Counted from the first letter of the stretch, positions 8,848 through 18,106 are shown. The stretch is 64,000 bases of DNA from Rhodospirillaceae bacterium (GCA_040219235.1 JAVJSV010000011.1:868001-932000), one strand, 5' to 3'. Notes: generated by a model from the letters alone, not told the origin. A program made the numbers and translations.

Positions 8848-11067
8848 ATGCGCATTCAAGCCAAACTCTTTTTTCTTCTTGTGATCATCGCGGTGTTGCC
8901 CTTGGTGGCCTTAAGCTGGCGATCGCAAGTTGCCACCGAGCGGTTGGGTATGGCCATCGCGGAACGCGGCCGGACTGCCGTTGCGGACCAGTTTGAATCC
9001 CAGTTGCATCAGGCCGTGAGGCTGGGAACAACGATCCTGTTTCAAGAGCAACGGCTGGTCGAGTTGACCCTGCGCGTCCAGGCGGCTGAAGTTGAGCGGC
9101 GCTTAGCCAACCGCCGTCCCCGCAACCCCGGGGCCATTTATTTCAGCTCTGATTTTGATGACCGGTCGAAGTGGCCAGCTGGCACTGTGCTGTCCAGCAC
9201 TCATCAGCGTCTGGCGGACGATGGCACCTGGGCGCCTGCGGCTATTTCTCCCGATCACCAGTCGTTTTTTATCCCGGCAGGCATCAACCAAAATACTGTT
9301 GCACCGGAGCTGTTGCGGCTGGCAACCATGAGCGAACAGTACCGTCGTTTGGCGGCTGAAAACCAAAGCCTTATTTTCTGGCAGCATACGGCGTTAGCAA
9401 GCGGGATCCATTCCGTTTATCCCGGACACGGCGGGTATCCGGAAACCTATGACCCCCGGAAACGTCTTTGGTACACGCAAGCTAAAAACAGCGGGGGTCT
9501 GGTGTGGACCACCCCCATGATTGACGCGACCACAGGTGTGTTGGTCCTGACCGCCGCGATGCCGGTGTATAAAACGGACGGCTCTTTTGCAGGGGTCACT
9601 GCCATAGACGTTCAGATTTTATCTGTCATGGACCGCATACAAGAGCAGTTACAGATCGAAGAGCCGGCAGAAGGGTTCATCGTCCGGTTGGCTGAACCGG
9701 ATGGCGATGTGTTCTCGCCAGATCAGTTTGATTTCGATACGCCCAGTTATCAGCCTGATCTGTTCATTGTCGCTTACCGTGGGTATCAGACCCAGGGCGT
9801 GAATTGGGATACCAACATTGCCCCCGAGATGCTGATGGGCGGTAGCCCGGAATCCTTATATATGCTGATTAACGACCTTGCCACCGAGCGCGATGGTATC
9901 CGGCGCATGGCTTACCAGGGGCGCGATTCTTTATGGGTGTATGGGCGTCTGCAACGTCTGGGCGCAACCTTGCTCTATATTGTACCCTACTCTGATGTCG
10001 AGCAAATGGCCGAACAGGCGCAGGCGTTTATTGGCCAGGCGACAGATGACCAAATTCAAGTCGCTGGTGTTGCGTCAGTTATTTTGATTATTCTGGTTGG
10101 CGTACTGGCCATCACAGCGTCCCGTTCTGTGACCGGGCCACTACGGGAGCTTGCCAAGATGGCATCGTCTCTGGCGCGCGGTAATATGGATAGCCAGGTG
10201 CCTGTGTATAGCCGCGACGAGATCGGCGATGTGGCTCAGGCTTTTAATGCCATGGTGCCAAAATTGCGCGAGAACATCAGTGTCCGTCAATCCATGATGT
10301 TGGCTTCCGAAGTGCAGCAAAAACTGCTCCCTGCTCACGCTCCCGATATTGAAGGCTTAGATATTGCGGGCGGAAGCCTCTACTGCGATGACACCGGTGG
10401 CGACTACTTTGATTATCTGCATCTGCCGCACGCGGGCTTTGGACCACGCATTGGGATCGCGGTTGGCGATGTCACCGGGCATGGTGTTGCGTCAGCCCTG
10501 ACCATGACAACCGTCCGGGCGCTGTTGCGTGCCAAGGCCCATGAGCATAAATCCCTGGCCCCGGTGATTGATGACGTCAATGTTCACATGACAGAAGACG
10601 CCACGGGCGGCCGGTTTGTGACGCTGATCTACCTGGTGATCGAGCCGCAAACCCGCACCGTTAAGTGGGTCAGTGCGGGGCATGATCCAGTCATCGTGTA
10701 TGAGCCGGCGGAAGATGCCTTTTCCGAGCTTGCAGGTGAGGACATTCCGCTGGGTGTGGAGGGCAACTGGCATTTCCGCGAAGGGCAACGTGAGTCCTGG
10801 AGTGCCGGCGCTATTATGGTCATCGGCACTGATGGTGTCTGGGAAGCGCGCAATGCCGCTGGAGAGATGTTCGGTAAAAAAGCTTTGCAGGAGGTGGTCC
10901 GTCGTCACGCCCACCGGTCAGCGGCAACCATTTGTGACGCCGTCTCTCAAGCTTTGGATGCTTTTCGCGGAGAAATGCCCTATCGGGATGATGTCACGCT
11001 TGTCGTTGTCAAGTTTGTGGACAATGAAGACGCACAGCTTTTAGATTCGGACTCCCAGCCCGCGTGA
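8848..11067 (+). CDS. membrane sensor protein phosphatase (Cache-HAMP-SpoIIE/PP2C)
   Basis: A 739-residue membrane receptor: transmembrane helix at about 6-24, a large periplasmic region (~25-400) with Cache-like segments (RKRLWYTQAKNSGGLVWTTP, VLVLTAAMPVY, SFAGVTAIDV), a second helix (~403-421), a HAMP linker (~422-475, RDEIGDVAQAFNAM), and a SpoIIE/RsbU-type PP2C phosphatase domain (~485-725). Metal-binding acids are visible in GGDYFDY and VGDVTGHG, with GTDGVWEARN and YRDDVTLVVVK near the end. Such proteins dephosphorylate anti-sigma-factor antagonists in partner-switching systems. No anti-sigma kinase or STAS gene is adjacent. The gene overlaps the DUF1489 gene by 4 bases (GTGA). Confidence 0.88.
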   Translation: MRIQAKLFFLLVIIAVLPLVALSWRSQVATERLGMAIAERGRTAVADQFESQLHQAVRLGTTILFQEQRLVELTLRVQAAEVERRLANRRPRNPGAIYFSSDFDDRSKWPAGTVLSSTHQRLADDGTWAPAAISPDHQSFFIPAGINQNTVAPELLRLATMSEQYRRLAAENQSLIFWQHTALASGIHSVYPGHGGYPETYDPRKRLWYTQAKNSGGLVWTTPMIDATTGVLVLTAAMPVYKTDGSFAGVTAIDVQILSVMDRIQEQLQIEEPAEGFIVRLAEPDGDVFSPDQFDFDTPSYQPDLFIVAYRGYQTQGVNWDTNIAPEMLMGGSPESLYMLINDLATERDGIRRMAYQGRDSLWVYGRLQRLGATLLYIVPYSDVEQMAEQAQAFIGQATDDQIQVAGVASVILIILVGVLAITASRSVTGPLRELAKMASSLARGNMDSQVPVYSRDEIGDVAQAFNAMVPKLRENISVRQSMMLASEVQQKLLPAHAPDIEGLDIAGGSLYCDDTGGDYFDYLHLPHAGFGPRIGIAVGDVTGHGVASALTMTTVRALLRAKAHEHKSLAPVIDDVNVHMTEDATGGRFVTLIYLVIEPQTRTVKWVSAGHDPVIVYEPAEDAFSELAGEDIPLGVEGNWHFREGQRESWSAGAIMVIGTDGVWEARNAAGEMFGKKALQEVVRRHAHRSAATICDAVSQALDAFRGEMPYRDDVTLVVVKFVDNEDAQLLDSDSQPA

Positions 11068-11486
11068 CGCTTCATCTTCTAAAACTTGCCGTCGGGATCG
11101 AACATCTCGACGACCTCAAAGCACGCCAGTCCCGGTTTGTGAACAGGGCGGGGAACTATCAGCACACCACGCGTATGTTTCCCAAACGCGAAGATGCCCT
11201 GCTCGACGGCGGGTCTATGTACTGGGTGATCAAGCGGCTCGTCAGCGTGCGCCAGAAAATCATCGCGCTCCATCGCGAAAAGGACGATGCCGGCCGGGGA
11301 TATTGCCTGATCGAACTCTCGCCAGAGTACGTTTTAGTGGCACCCCAACGTAAGCGCCCCTTTCAGGGCTGGCGATACCTGAAACCTGAAGACGCGCCGC
11401 CCGATCTCAGTTCCCGGGACGGCTATATCGATCCCGATATGCCCGCCGACATGCGCGCCGAACTCAGCCGGATCGGTCTTATCTAA
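11064..11486 (+). CDS. DUF1489 family protein
   Basis: A 140-residue cytoplasmic protein with the features of DUF1489, a family confined largely to alphaproteobacteria: N-terminal HLLKLAVGIEHLDDLKARQ, YQHTTRMFPKR, and a core GSMYWVIKRLVSVRQKIIAL with a C-terminal RPFQGWRYLKPEDAPPDL. Function is unknown. It begins with GTG overlapping the phosphatase stop (GTGA), so the two are co-translated. The SDR on the opposite strand ends 2 bp after its stop. Confidence 0.82.
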   Translation: MTLHLLKLAVGIEHLDDLKARQSRFVNRAGNYQHTTRMFPKREDALLDGGSMYWVIKRLVSVRQKIIALHREKDDAGRGYCLIELSPEYVLVAPQRKRPFQGWRYLKPEDAPPDLSSRDGYIDPDMPADMRAELSRIGLI

Positions 11487-11487
11487 T

Positions 11488-12342
11488 TTACATAATCTCC
11501 GGGTGATCATGCTTGGGCTGCAGGCAGCCTTCAAACGCCTTCTTCGGCGCAGCATCATGATCCCAGAATTTGGCAATCACACGCCGTCCTGTAAGCCCAT
11601 TGGTGGCGTCCGTACACATCCAAACGGCGGGCGGAACAATCACATCCCCCGGTAGAATTTTATCGCCCCGTGTGCCCACGTCTCCGGCCACCATGGTTTG
11701 CGGAATAAAATCCGTATCGGACGCACCGCCGGGCAGTAAAATATTGACGTCCACATGGTGCTCGGCCAGTTCCCGCGCCCACACAATATGCGCCGTTTCC
11801 AAACCGGCTTTCGAGGCCCCGTAGGGTGACAGGCTGGTGCCGATCATGGTTGTCAGGCTGGTTGAGATGCTAAAGATTTTCCCAAATTTGCGCGCAATCA
11901 TGTGCGGCACTACCGCTTTGGTCATCTGAAACACGCCGGTCAGATTGGTGTCGATCACGGTCCGCCAGGAGTCCACATCGACCTCCCAGAACTTGGTTGT
12001 GTCGCCGCTGTTCAGATTAATCTTATATTCCCGGCTGCCCCGACCGGCGTTGTTAATCAGCACATCGATCTGGCCATAGGCATCGAGGGTTTCTTGCACC
12101 GTCCGCTGGCAATCGTCCCAGTTGCGCACATCGGCCTGGATGGTGATGCAATGTCCCGGTCCGGCGATGGCGTCCGCCTTGGCGCGCACGGCTTCAAGTT
12201 CTTCCGGTTGACGGCTGGCGGTGAGGGCGACTTTCGCGCCGCCGTGGAGCAGTTTCTCGGCCATATACCAACCAAATCCCCGCCCGCCGCCGGTGATCAG
12301 AACAACGCGATCTTTCAGAGACTCGTGCAACAACTCAGACAT
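11488..12342 (-). CDS. short-chain dehydrogenase/reductase
   Basis: A 284-residue SDR with TGGGRGFG as the cofactor loop (about 18-25), an NNAG motif, catalytic Ser in SISTSLT and Tyr/Lys in YGASKAG. The C-terminal extension (GRRVIAKFWDHDAAPKKAFEG) is longer than in minimal SDRs. The ATG at 12342 is preferred: AGGAG lies about 10 bases upstream, and a TTG at 12345 would add only one residue. It is transcribed away from the OGT-like gene and converges on DUF1489. Nothing in the context identifies the substrate. Confidence 0.87.
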   Translation of the reverse strand: MSELLHESLKDRVVLITGGGRGFGWYMAEKLLHGGAKVALTASRQPEELEAVRAKADAIAGPGHCITIQADVRNWDDCQRTVQETLDAYGQIDVLINNAGRGSREYKINLNSGDTTKFWEVDVDSWRTVIDTNLTGVFQMTKAVVPHMIARKFGKIFSISTSLTTMIGTSLSPYGASKAGLETAHIVWARELAEHHVDVNILLPGGASDTDFIPQTMVAGDVGTRGDKILPGDVIVPPAVWMCTDATNGLTGRRVIAKFWDHDAAPKKAFEGCLQPKHDHPEIM

Positions 12343-12475
12343 CAAAGTATGCTCCTGTTGGGGCTTTTCCTATTGGGTGAGTGGGGTACTGTGGCGGTCC
12401 GCAAACTTTGTGTCACCTCTCTGCGTCGGGTGATATTTGGATGGGTCACACTGTGAACAGGACAACTGACCAGCC

Positions 12476-14599
12476 ATGAACGACCCGGATCGGATGAAAC
12501 AACAGGCAGACCAGGCCACCCGCTCGGGGCAGTTTGAAACGGCGCGCGATCTGTATATAGCTGCTTTGTCCGAGCGCACCGATTGGGTCGCCGTGCATAA
12601 CAATCTGGCCATGGTCCAACGCCACCTCGGCAACGTAGATGAGGCGGAACACCACTTTCGCGAAGCCCTCAAACACGATCCGCAACAGGTCGGTGCGCTC
12701 AGCAACCTCGGCGCGCTTCTGGTCGAGCAAGACCGCTTGGTTGAGGCCGCGCCGGTGCTTGACCAGGCCAAAACCCTGGCCCCTGATCATCCGGGCGTTC
12801 TGTACAACTGGGCCTTGCTGGCGGCGGCGAACCAGGCGTTTGCAGCGGCCATTCCGGCGTTAGAGAAATCTATCAGTCTGAATCCCAACTACGCGCAGGC
12901 CCATTCAAACCTCGGCGTTGCTTTGCGCAAAACGGGGCGGCTGGAAGACGCCGTGCGGGCGTTAACCCAGGCTCTTAAGTTGAACCCCAACCTGGCCGAG
13001 GCGCACATCAATCTTGCCGCCACCCTGTCAGACCTGGGTGATGTCGATGGGGCCCTCGCGGCCGGTTTGAAGGCTGTTGCCCTCGACCCGGACTCTGCGG
13101 AAGCGCATTACAATCTGGGCAATGCCTATAATAAAATTCCTGATTTTGAACAGGCGCTGCAACAGTTTGACCACGCCTTGAAGTTAAACCCTCAGCATAC
13201 GGAAGCCGAAAACAACCAGTCGCGCGCTTTATGGAGTTTGGGGCGACCCTCAGAGTCCATTCAGGCGCTGCGCCGCGTCCTCGCCATTAAACCCGCCTAT
13301 GCAGCGGTGCACAGCAACATCGTTTTCAAGCTGCAGTACGACCCCGGTCAAACACCCGCGACCCTGTTCGCCGAGGTCCGCGATTGGAATACACAACATG
13401 GCACGCGTTACGGAACCACAGTGCCACAGCCGACCAATTTAGATCCCAACAAGCGGCTTAAGGTGGCGTATCTGTCTCCTCATCTGAAGCGCCATCCGGT
13501 TGGGTTTTTTGTTGAGCCGGTTCTAACCCATCATAACAGCGGTAACATTGAAGCCGTTTGCTATGCCGACATGGCCACAGGGGAGGCTTTTACAGATGCC
13601 ATCACCGCACGGCTGAAGGCCACGGGCGTGGCATGGCATCACGTTCACGATCTCAGCCATGCCGCGCTCATTGAACGCTTGCGCCGGGATGAAATCGATA
13701 TCCTGATTGATCTCGATGGTCATACCGGTCCCAATCGTTTGCCGGTGTTTGCGGGCCGCGCCGCGCCGGTTCAAGTGACCTGGGCGGGATACGTTGGCAC
13801 CACGGGTTTGGATGCGATGGACTACCTCATCACCGACACCCGCCAAACCGTTGCGGCTGATCTTGCCGTCATGACCGAGCAGCCGGTTTACATGCCGGGC
13901 AATTACGTCACGGTCATGCCCTTCGCCGACGCGCCTAATATTGGCCCAAGCCCCAGTTCTGGCACTGGTTACGTGACCTTCGGATGCTTCAACACGCTGG
14001 ATAAAATCAACGAAGCCGTCATCGCACTCTGGGCAAAAATCATGATAGCCGTGCCGAAGAGCCGCATGCGCCTGATCACCTTTGATCTGGGCGATGCGTC
14101 TGTCCGCCACCGCATCGCCGGTTTATTTGAACAGCATGGCGTGTCACCAGACCGCCTCGACCTCCAGGGCAAAATTCCGCGCATGGAGTTGCTTGAAGCT
14201 TACAACACCCTCGACATTGCCCTCGATCCCTTTCCCTATTCCGGCGGACTGACAACGCTCGAAGCGCTGTGGATGGGCGTGCCCGTGATCACCAAACGCG
14301 ATGGTGACCGCTTCGCCGCGCGTCACAGCGTGACGCACCTCACCGCGGTTGGCTTGATCGAATGTATCGCTGAAAACGCTGAGGATTATGCTACCCGGGC
14401 TATCGCGCTGGCTGACGATGCCGCCCGCCGCGAACATCTCCGATCAACCTTGCGCGAAACCATGCGCACCTCTCCGGCCTGCGCTGGCGCGGCGTTCACC
14501 CGGGCGCTGGAAAAAGCTTATCGCCTGATGTGGCAGCGCCATTGTGCCGGCGAAGCGCCGACGCCGATTACGGAAGAAGCGCTAAAGGAGCGGCGGTAG
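12476..14599 (+). CDS. TPR-repeat O-linked GlcNAc transferase-like protein (SPINDLY/GT41 family)
   Basis: A 707-residue protein in two parts. Residues ~1-290 are tandem TPR motifs, recognisable from repeats of the form A-x-N-L-G-x-A-L with LNPN-x-A-x-A-H (e.g. LNPNYAQAHSNLGVAL). Residues ~320-690 form a GT41-like catalytic region with VAYLSPHLKRHPVGFF, VQVTWAGYVGTTG, VTFGCFNTLDKI and ALDPFPYSGGLTTLEALWMG, the last being the nucleotide-sugar site of SPINDLY/OGT proteins. Such enzymes glycosylate Ser/Thr of proteins; bacterial members often modify surface or flagellar proteins. The C-terminus overlaps the convergent EamA gene by 18 bp. The acceptor is unknown. Confidence 0.9.
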   Translation: MNDPDRMKQQADQATRSGQFETARDLYIAALSERTDWVAVHNNLAMVQRHLGNVDEAEHHFREALKHDPQQVGALSNLGALLVEQDRLVEAAPVLDQAKTLAPDHPGVLYNWALLAAANQAFAAAIPALEKSISLNPNYAQAHSNLGVALRKTGRLEDAVRALTQALKLNPNLAEAHINLAATLSDLGDVDGALAAGLKAVALDPDSAEAHYNLGNAYNKIPDFEQALQQFDHALKLNPQHTEAENNQSRALWSLGRPSESIQALRRVLAIKPAYAAVHSNIVFKLQYDPGQTPATLFAEVRDWNTQHGTRYGTTVPQPTNLDPNKRLKVAYLSPHLKRHPVGFFVEPVLTHHNSGNIEAVCYADMATGEAFTDAITARLKATGVAWHHVHDLSHAALIERLRRDEIDILIDLDGHTGPNRLPVFAGRAAPVQVTWAGYVGTTGLDAMDYLITDTRQTVAADLAVMTEQPVYMPGNYVTVMPFADAPNIGPSPSSGTGYVTFGCFNTLDKINEAVIALWAKIMIAVPKSRMRLITFDLGDASVRHRIAGLFEQHGVSPDRLDLQGKIPRMELLEAYNTLDIALDPFPYSGGLTTLEALWMGVPVITKRDGDRFAARHSVTHLTAVGLIECIAENAEDYATRAIALADDAARREHLRSTLRETMRTSPACAGAAFTRALEKAYRLMWQRHCAGEAPTPITEEALKERR

Positions 14600-15475
14600 A
14601 ATAATCAGCGGCACGCCGATGATCATCAACGCGATGCCCACCAGCTTGGGTTTGGTCAGCGGTTCGTGCAGCAAAATCGCCCCCAGCAGCAGCGCCGAGA
14701 GTAAGCCAATCACTCGCTTCAGGGATTCCACCACGCCCACCAAGGTCAGTTGATAGGCCACCAGCTGGCTGCCATAGGCAATACCCGCCGTCAGCGACGA
14801 CAACGCCGCCGGGGTCAGCGCCTGCCGCGAAATCGCCATCGCCCGTGTTCGCCCCGTCACCGCGATGTACACCATCAGCGCGACCGAAATCAGACACACC
14901 TGCACAAGCGCATGGGTGGCAGGCGACGAGAGCGCCATGCTGGCTTTGTCTAAGGGCGCAGTGGCGGACCACAACACCGCAACGCCCAGCATATAGCGCG
15001 CGCCTTTATCGGTGGCGAAGCGCGTGATCACATGCACGGGGTTCAGGTCATCTTCGGGCAGGTAAAGCGTCAACAGCCCCAGCACCGCCAGCACGATGCC
15101 GAGGGTTTGCTGGCCGGTTGGAATTTCATTCAACGCCAGTGCTCCAAACACGGTGGTAAAGACTGGCACCAATCCCAACACCGGCACGGTCAGGCTGAGG
15201 GAACTGACCCGCAGCGCCATCAAAAACAAAAGATTGGCAAACAAACCGGCCAGCGCCGTAATCACGCCGAGCGTCCAATAGCCCTCTTGCAGGGTGAAGC
15301 TGCCGGTCACCAGCACCCAGCCGCCGATGACCGGAATTTGCCCGGTGACGAACACCGTCAGCAGCAGGGTCGCGGGCATATGGTCGGAGGCGGCTTTGCG
15401 GAAGTAATCACTGGCCGCGAAGCCAATGGCGCAGACCAGTGTTAACGCGAGCGCCGGAAGAGAAACCGCAAGCAT
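14582..15475 (-). CDS. EamA/DMT-family transporter
   Basis: About 297 residues and ten hydrophobic segments in two repeated halves, as in EamA (drug/metabolite transporter) proteins; PVLGLVPVFTTVFGALALNEIP ends the first half with the typical conserved Pro-Val-(x)-Ala-Glu region, and LLLGAILLHEPLT is its counterpart in the second. The frame is open upstream to 15562, but the hydrophobic protein starts naturally at the ATG at 15475 (MLAVSLPALAL); the extra residues would be hydrophilic and arginine-rich. Exported compound is not predictable. The 3' end overlaps the OGT-like gene tail-to-tail. Confidence 0.85.
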   Translation of the reverse strand: MLAVSLPALALTLVCAIGFAASDYFRKAASDHMPATLLLTVFVTGQIPVIGGWVLVTGSFTLQEGYWTLGVITALAGLFANLLFLMALRVSSLSLTVPVLGLVPVFTTVFGALALNEIPTGQQTLGIVLAVLGLLTLYLPEDDLNPVHVITRFATDKGARYMLGVAVLWSATAPLDKASMALSSPATHALVQVCLISVALMVYIAVTGRTRAMAISRQALTPAALSSLTAGIAYGSQLVAYQLTLVGVVESLKRVIGLLSALLLGAILLHEPLTKPKLVGIALMIIGVPLIILPPLL

Positions 15476-15606
15476 CCGTATCCTATGGTGTTGATTGAAA
15501 CGCCCATCCTCACAGTCTTGTGAAGCATTTGGGCGGCTATTGCCACATTGTCGCCCCCACAACGGGGTTTCATAGCTTTATCGCACCATACCTAAAGGAG
15601 GTCGAG

Positions 15607-16395
15607 ATGAAGCTAGCCACATTAGGGTTTTCTGTTGTTGCCTTTGCCAGTCTTGCATCGTCAGACAGCGCACAGGCGATTGATGTGCGTCATAATATTC
15701 AACTGGGTGCCCCCCTGTATGCCGGACCGAATGTGGTGATTGTTCAGGATGGCTATGGCCGCACCTTATCGGACCACGGTCGCACCGTATCGGGCTACGG
15801 TCGCACCGTGTCGGGCTACGGTCGCACCGTGTCGGGCTACGGCCTCAGCGGCAGTGTGACCATCTATGGCCAGCCGCCGCCCCGCCGATATGGCTACGGT
15901 AATGGCTATGGTAAGGGCCACGGCAACAGATATGGTCATCGTCCGCCGCCGCGTCCCTATTATTACGGACGGCCCGCGCCGCGCCATCACGTTTATCCCC
16001 GCCGCGAGCGTCATCCGCAGCCGTATCTGTATGGCAATCCTAATCACAATCCTAACCATGGACCAAATTACGGTTACGCCCCCTACGGCAATCCCCGCCA
16101 TGCCGCGCCCGGCAATCCCCGCCATGCCGCGCCCGGCAACCCGCATCGTGGTCCGCGTCTCACCATTCTGGGCGCGACTTATCGCTCCATTGATGGCCGG
16201 GCCTGTAACGCCTATTCCTATGCCCATAGAAAATGTGATGGCAATCAGTCCTGCACGGTCAAGGCGTCCAACTCCATCTGTGGCGATCCGGATCGTGGCC
16301 GCCTCAAGGTGCTCGAAGTGTCTTACGCCTGCGGCAACCGCCAGTTTACCAGCAATACACCCGAACGCTCCCGCAGCCAGATCAGGTGCCGTTAA
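15607..16395 (+). CDS. secreted Gly/Tyr/Pro-rich repeat protein with C-terminal rhamnose-binding-lectin-like (SUEL) domain
   Basis: A 262-residue protein with a Sec signal peptide (ending SDSAQA) and an excellent AAAGGAGG ribosome-binding site. Then come four heptads of the form GRTVSGY (15757-15840), a Tyr/Pro/Arg/His-rich low-complexity stretch, and two 8-residue repeats GNPRHAAP (16087-16134). The last ~80 residues are different in character: RLTILGATYRSIDGRAC, a cysteine pattern with CDGNQSCTVKASNSICGDP, and LKVLEVSYAC, matching the layout of SUEL/galactose- and rhamnose-binding lectin domains, usually known from animal lectins. I infer a cell-surface or matrix carbohydrate-binding protein. 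An upstream in-frame start at 15520 lacks a ribosome site. Confidence 0.7.
   Translation: MKLATLGFSVVAFASLASSDSAQAIDVRHNIQLGAPLYAGPNVVIVQDGYGRTLSDHGRTVSGYGRTVSGYGRTVSGYGLSGSVTIYGQPPPRRYGYGNGYGKGHGNRYGHRPPPRPYYYGRPAPRHHVYPRRERHPQPYLYGNPNHNPNHGPNYGYAPYGNPRHAAPGNPRHAAPGNPHRGPRLTILGATYRSIDGRACNAYSYAHRKCDGNQSCTVKASNSICGDPDRGRLKVLEVSYACGNRQFTSNTPERSRSQIRCR
15757..15840 (+). repeat. four tandem 21-bp repeats encoding GRTVSGY heptads
   Basis: Four consecutive 21-bp units inside the secreted lectin-like gene. Units 3 and 4 are identical (GGTCGCACCGTGTCGGGCTA plus C), unit 2 differs by one base and unit 1 is more diverged. The near-identity points to recent expansion or ongoing slippage, so repeat number may vary between strains. 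Confidence 0.9.
16087..16134 (+). repeat. two identical 24-bp tandem repeats encoding GNPRHAAP
   Basis: Two perfect copies of a 24-bp unit beginning GGCAATCCCCGCCATGCC, followed by the start of a third, in the low-complexity linker just before the lectin-like domain. Confidence 0.9.
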
Positions 16396-16444
16396 AACAG
16401 GGCGGGGGCAAACGGTAAGTTGGGGCTGATTTCAGTAATTTCAC

Positions 16445-17509
16445 ATGGTTGACGTTGACCTGTGGCCCCTGTGGCCCCATGTTCAACGCATTATGAAAGC
16501 ATTTACAGACACCCTTAAAAAGCTGTTCGGTTCAGCCTTTGGTTCAGTTTTCGGCTGGATCAAGCGCCTGATTGCCCGCGACGCCGCAGATACTCCATCG
16601 CCCTTGCCGTTGCGCATCGGGGCGGCGGTCATCGCCGTCTTCTTTATTTACTATGGCGTTGGCATGGCCTTCTACAACACCATTGATGATGATCTCGGCT
16701 TCCAACCTAGCGAGACGTTTGCCATTCAAGGCGGCTCCAAGGCTGTGGCCACCGCCGCCGCTCTGGTGGACCGCGAGGCCGACCGCTGGTCGCCCAACAA
16801 GCCCTGGCTGCACCCGGCTGCCGGGCTCGACAACATGCCCAACTATCAGCTTGGTATTCTCTACGCGGCTTCACGCTTTGCCGTCGAACTGGGGGATTCT
16901 TTGGGCCGCAACCGTGGTTCCTCGGCGATTGATCCGGATTTGGATCGCGCCGCTGGCCTGCTGAAATACGATGGCACCATTTGGTACTGGGGCTCCGGCG
17001 GTTTTAACATCATTCCCACCGCCACGGCGGATTCGCAATACCACGAAGGCGTCGATGCGTTGGTGGCCTACAACCGCCGTTTGGCGGCGGGCGATGCCAA
17101 CTACGAGCGTCGCGCCGACAACCTGATTGATCTGCTCAACCGGGTGTCGTCCGATCTCGGTTCGCAATCGTCCGTGTTGGACGAACGCACCTTACAGTCC
17201 AACGCCGGATACTTCGACACCCGCGCCGATGACATTTTCTACAACACCAAAGGCCGCATCTATGGCTATGCTCTCATTCTGCGGGATGTCGGGGCCGACT
17301 TCGGCTCGGTCATCGCCGAGAAGCAGTCCACCGCCTTGTGGGAGCAAATGCTCGCCAGCTTGCGCACCGCTGCCGAGATGGACCCGTTGGTCGTTGCCAA
17401 CGGCAAGCAGGATGGTTTATTTGTGCCGTCGCACTTGTCGGCTCAGGGGTTTTACCTGCTGCGCGCCCGCACCCAGTTGAAAGAACTCAGCGACGCCCTC
17501 ACGAAGTAG
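16445..17509 (+). CDS. DUF2333 family membrane protein
   Basis: A 354-residue protein of the DUF2333 family. A cytoplasmic N-terminus (~1-55) is followed by one transmembrane helix (LRIGAAVIAVFFIYYGVGMAFY, about 57-78, containing the hydrophobic core) and a periplasmic domain with the conserved segments RWSPNKPWLHPAAGLDNMPN, GTIWYWGSGGFN and ADDIFYNTKGRIYGYAL. Function is unknown. The start is uncertain: the ATG at 16445 and the ATG at 16493 (MKAFTDTLKK) are both possible, neither with a clear ribosome site. No operon partner is obvious; msrB follows after about 100 bp. Confidence 0.82.
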   Translation: MVDVDLWPLWPHVQRIMKAFTDTLKKLFGSAFGSVFGWIKRLIARDAADTPSPLPLRIGAAVIAVFFIYYGVGMAFYNTIDDDLGFQPSETFAIQGGSKAVATAAALVDREADRWSPNKPWLHPAAGLDNMPNYQLGILYAASRFAVELGDSLGRNRGSSAIDPDLDRAAGLLKYDGTIWYWGSGGFNIIPTATADSQYHEGVDALVAYNRRLAAGDANYERRADNLIDLLNRVSSDLGSQSSVLDERTLQSNAGYFDTRADDIFYNTKGRIYGYALILRDVGADFGSVIAEKQSTALWEQMLASLRTAAEMDPLVVANGKQDGLFVPSHLSAQGFYLLRARTQLKELSDALTK

Positions 17510-17605
17510 AGTCAGCGGATGTCGCACGGAACACCACGCTGAATACGATTTCATCTATTTAGCTCAGCCGGTCGTATACAGTCTGATCAAGCAGAAGGAG
17601 CCGTC

Positions 17606-18019
17606 ATGTCTGATAATGACAACATAGAAAAAATCGAAAAATCAGAAGCCGACTGGAAAGCCGAGCTGACACCCGAGCAATATACCATTCTGCGCCAGAA
17701 GGGCACCGAGCGCGCGTGGACCGGTGTGTACAACGATTTCAAAGGCAACGGCACGTTTCACTGCGCCGGCTGCGGGGCTGCCTTGTTTGATGCGGCCACC
17801 AAATTTGACTCCGGCTCCGGCTGGCCCAGCTTCTACGACATGATAGATCCCACCGCCGTTAAAGAAATCCGCGATGTCAGCCACGGCATGATCCGTACCG
17901 AGGTTGTGTGCGCCAAATGCGATGGTCACCTGGGCCATGTATTTCCCGATGGCCCCAAACCTACCGGCCAGCGCTATTGCATCAATTCCATCTCCATCGT
18001 GCATGAGGGCGATAAGTAG
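17606..18019 (+). CDS. msrB: peptide-methionine (R)-S-oxide reductase MsrB
   Basis: A 137-residue MsrB, which reduces the R epimer of methionine sulfoxide in proteins. The zinc-binding cysteines are in CAGC (Cys53, Cys56) and CAKC (Cys102, Cys105). The catalytic cysteine is in GQRYCINS (Cys125), and [10 protein letters not shown] is the conserved substrate pocket. There is no signal peptide, so it acts in the cytoplasm. An AGAAGGAG ribosome site precedes the ATG. The stop codon is the first base triplet of a hairpin-forming tandem repeat that may end its transcript. Confidence 0.95.
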   Translation: MSDNDNIEKIEKSEADWKAELTPEQYTILRQKGTERAWTGVYNDFKGNGTFHCAGCGAALFDAATKFDSGSGWPSFYDMIDPTAVKEIRDVSHGMIRTEVVCAKCDGHLGHVFPDGPKPTGQRYCINSISIVHEGDK

Positions 18020-18087
18020 TGCGTGCTGAGCACGACAAATAGTGCGTGCTGAAGCACGACAAATAGTGCGTGCTGAAGCACGATAAG
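18017..18087. repeat. three tandem ~24-bp hairpin repeats after msrB
   Basis: Three consecutive units of 23, 24 and 24 bp, each with TAGTGCGTGCTGAAGCACGA (the first unit lacks one A). Each unit contains the dyad CGTGCT-GA-AGCACG and can form a 6-bp stem. The first unit starts at the msrB stop codon. They may stabilise or terminate the msrB message. There are no spacers, so this is not a CRISPR array. The whole gene-free stretch 18020-18382 consists of this array and the two palindromic elements listed next. Confidence 0.8.
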
Positions 18088-18106
18088 TAACACCCTCCCT
18101 CTGTCA

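Noticed and set aside
15766-16429. Long frames on both strands across the Gly/Tyr/Pro-rich repeats
   Set aside because: They come from the repetitive, GC-rich composition of the lectin-like gene; the frame with signal peptide and strong ribosome site is the real one.
18017-18087. Tandem repeats considered as a CRISPR array
   Set aside because: The units abut directly with no spacers and no cas genes are in the window.
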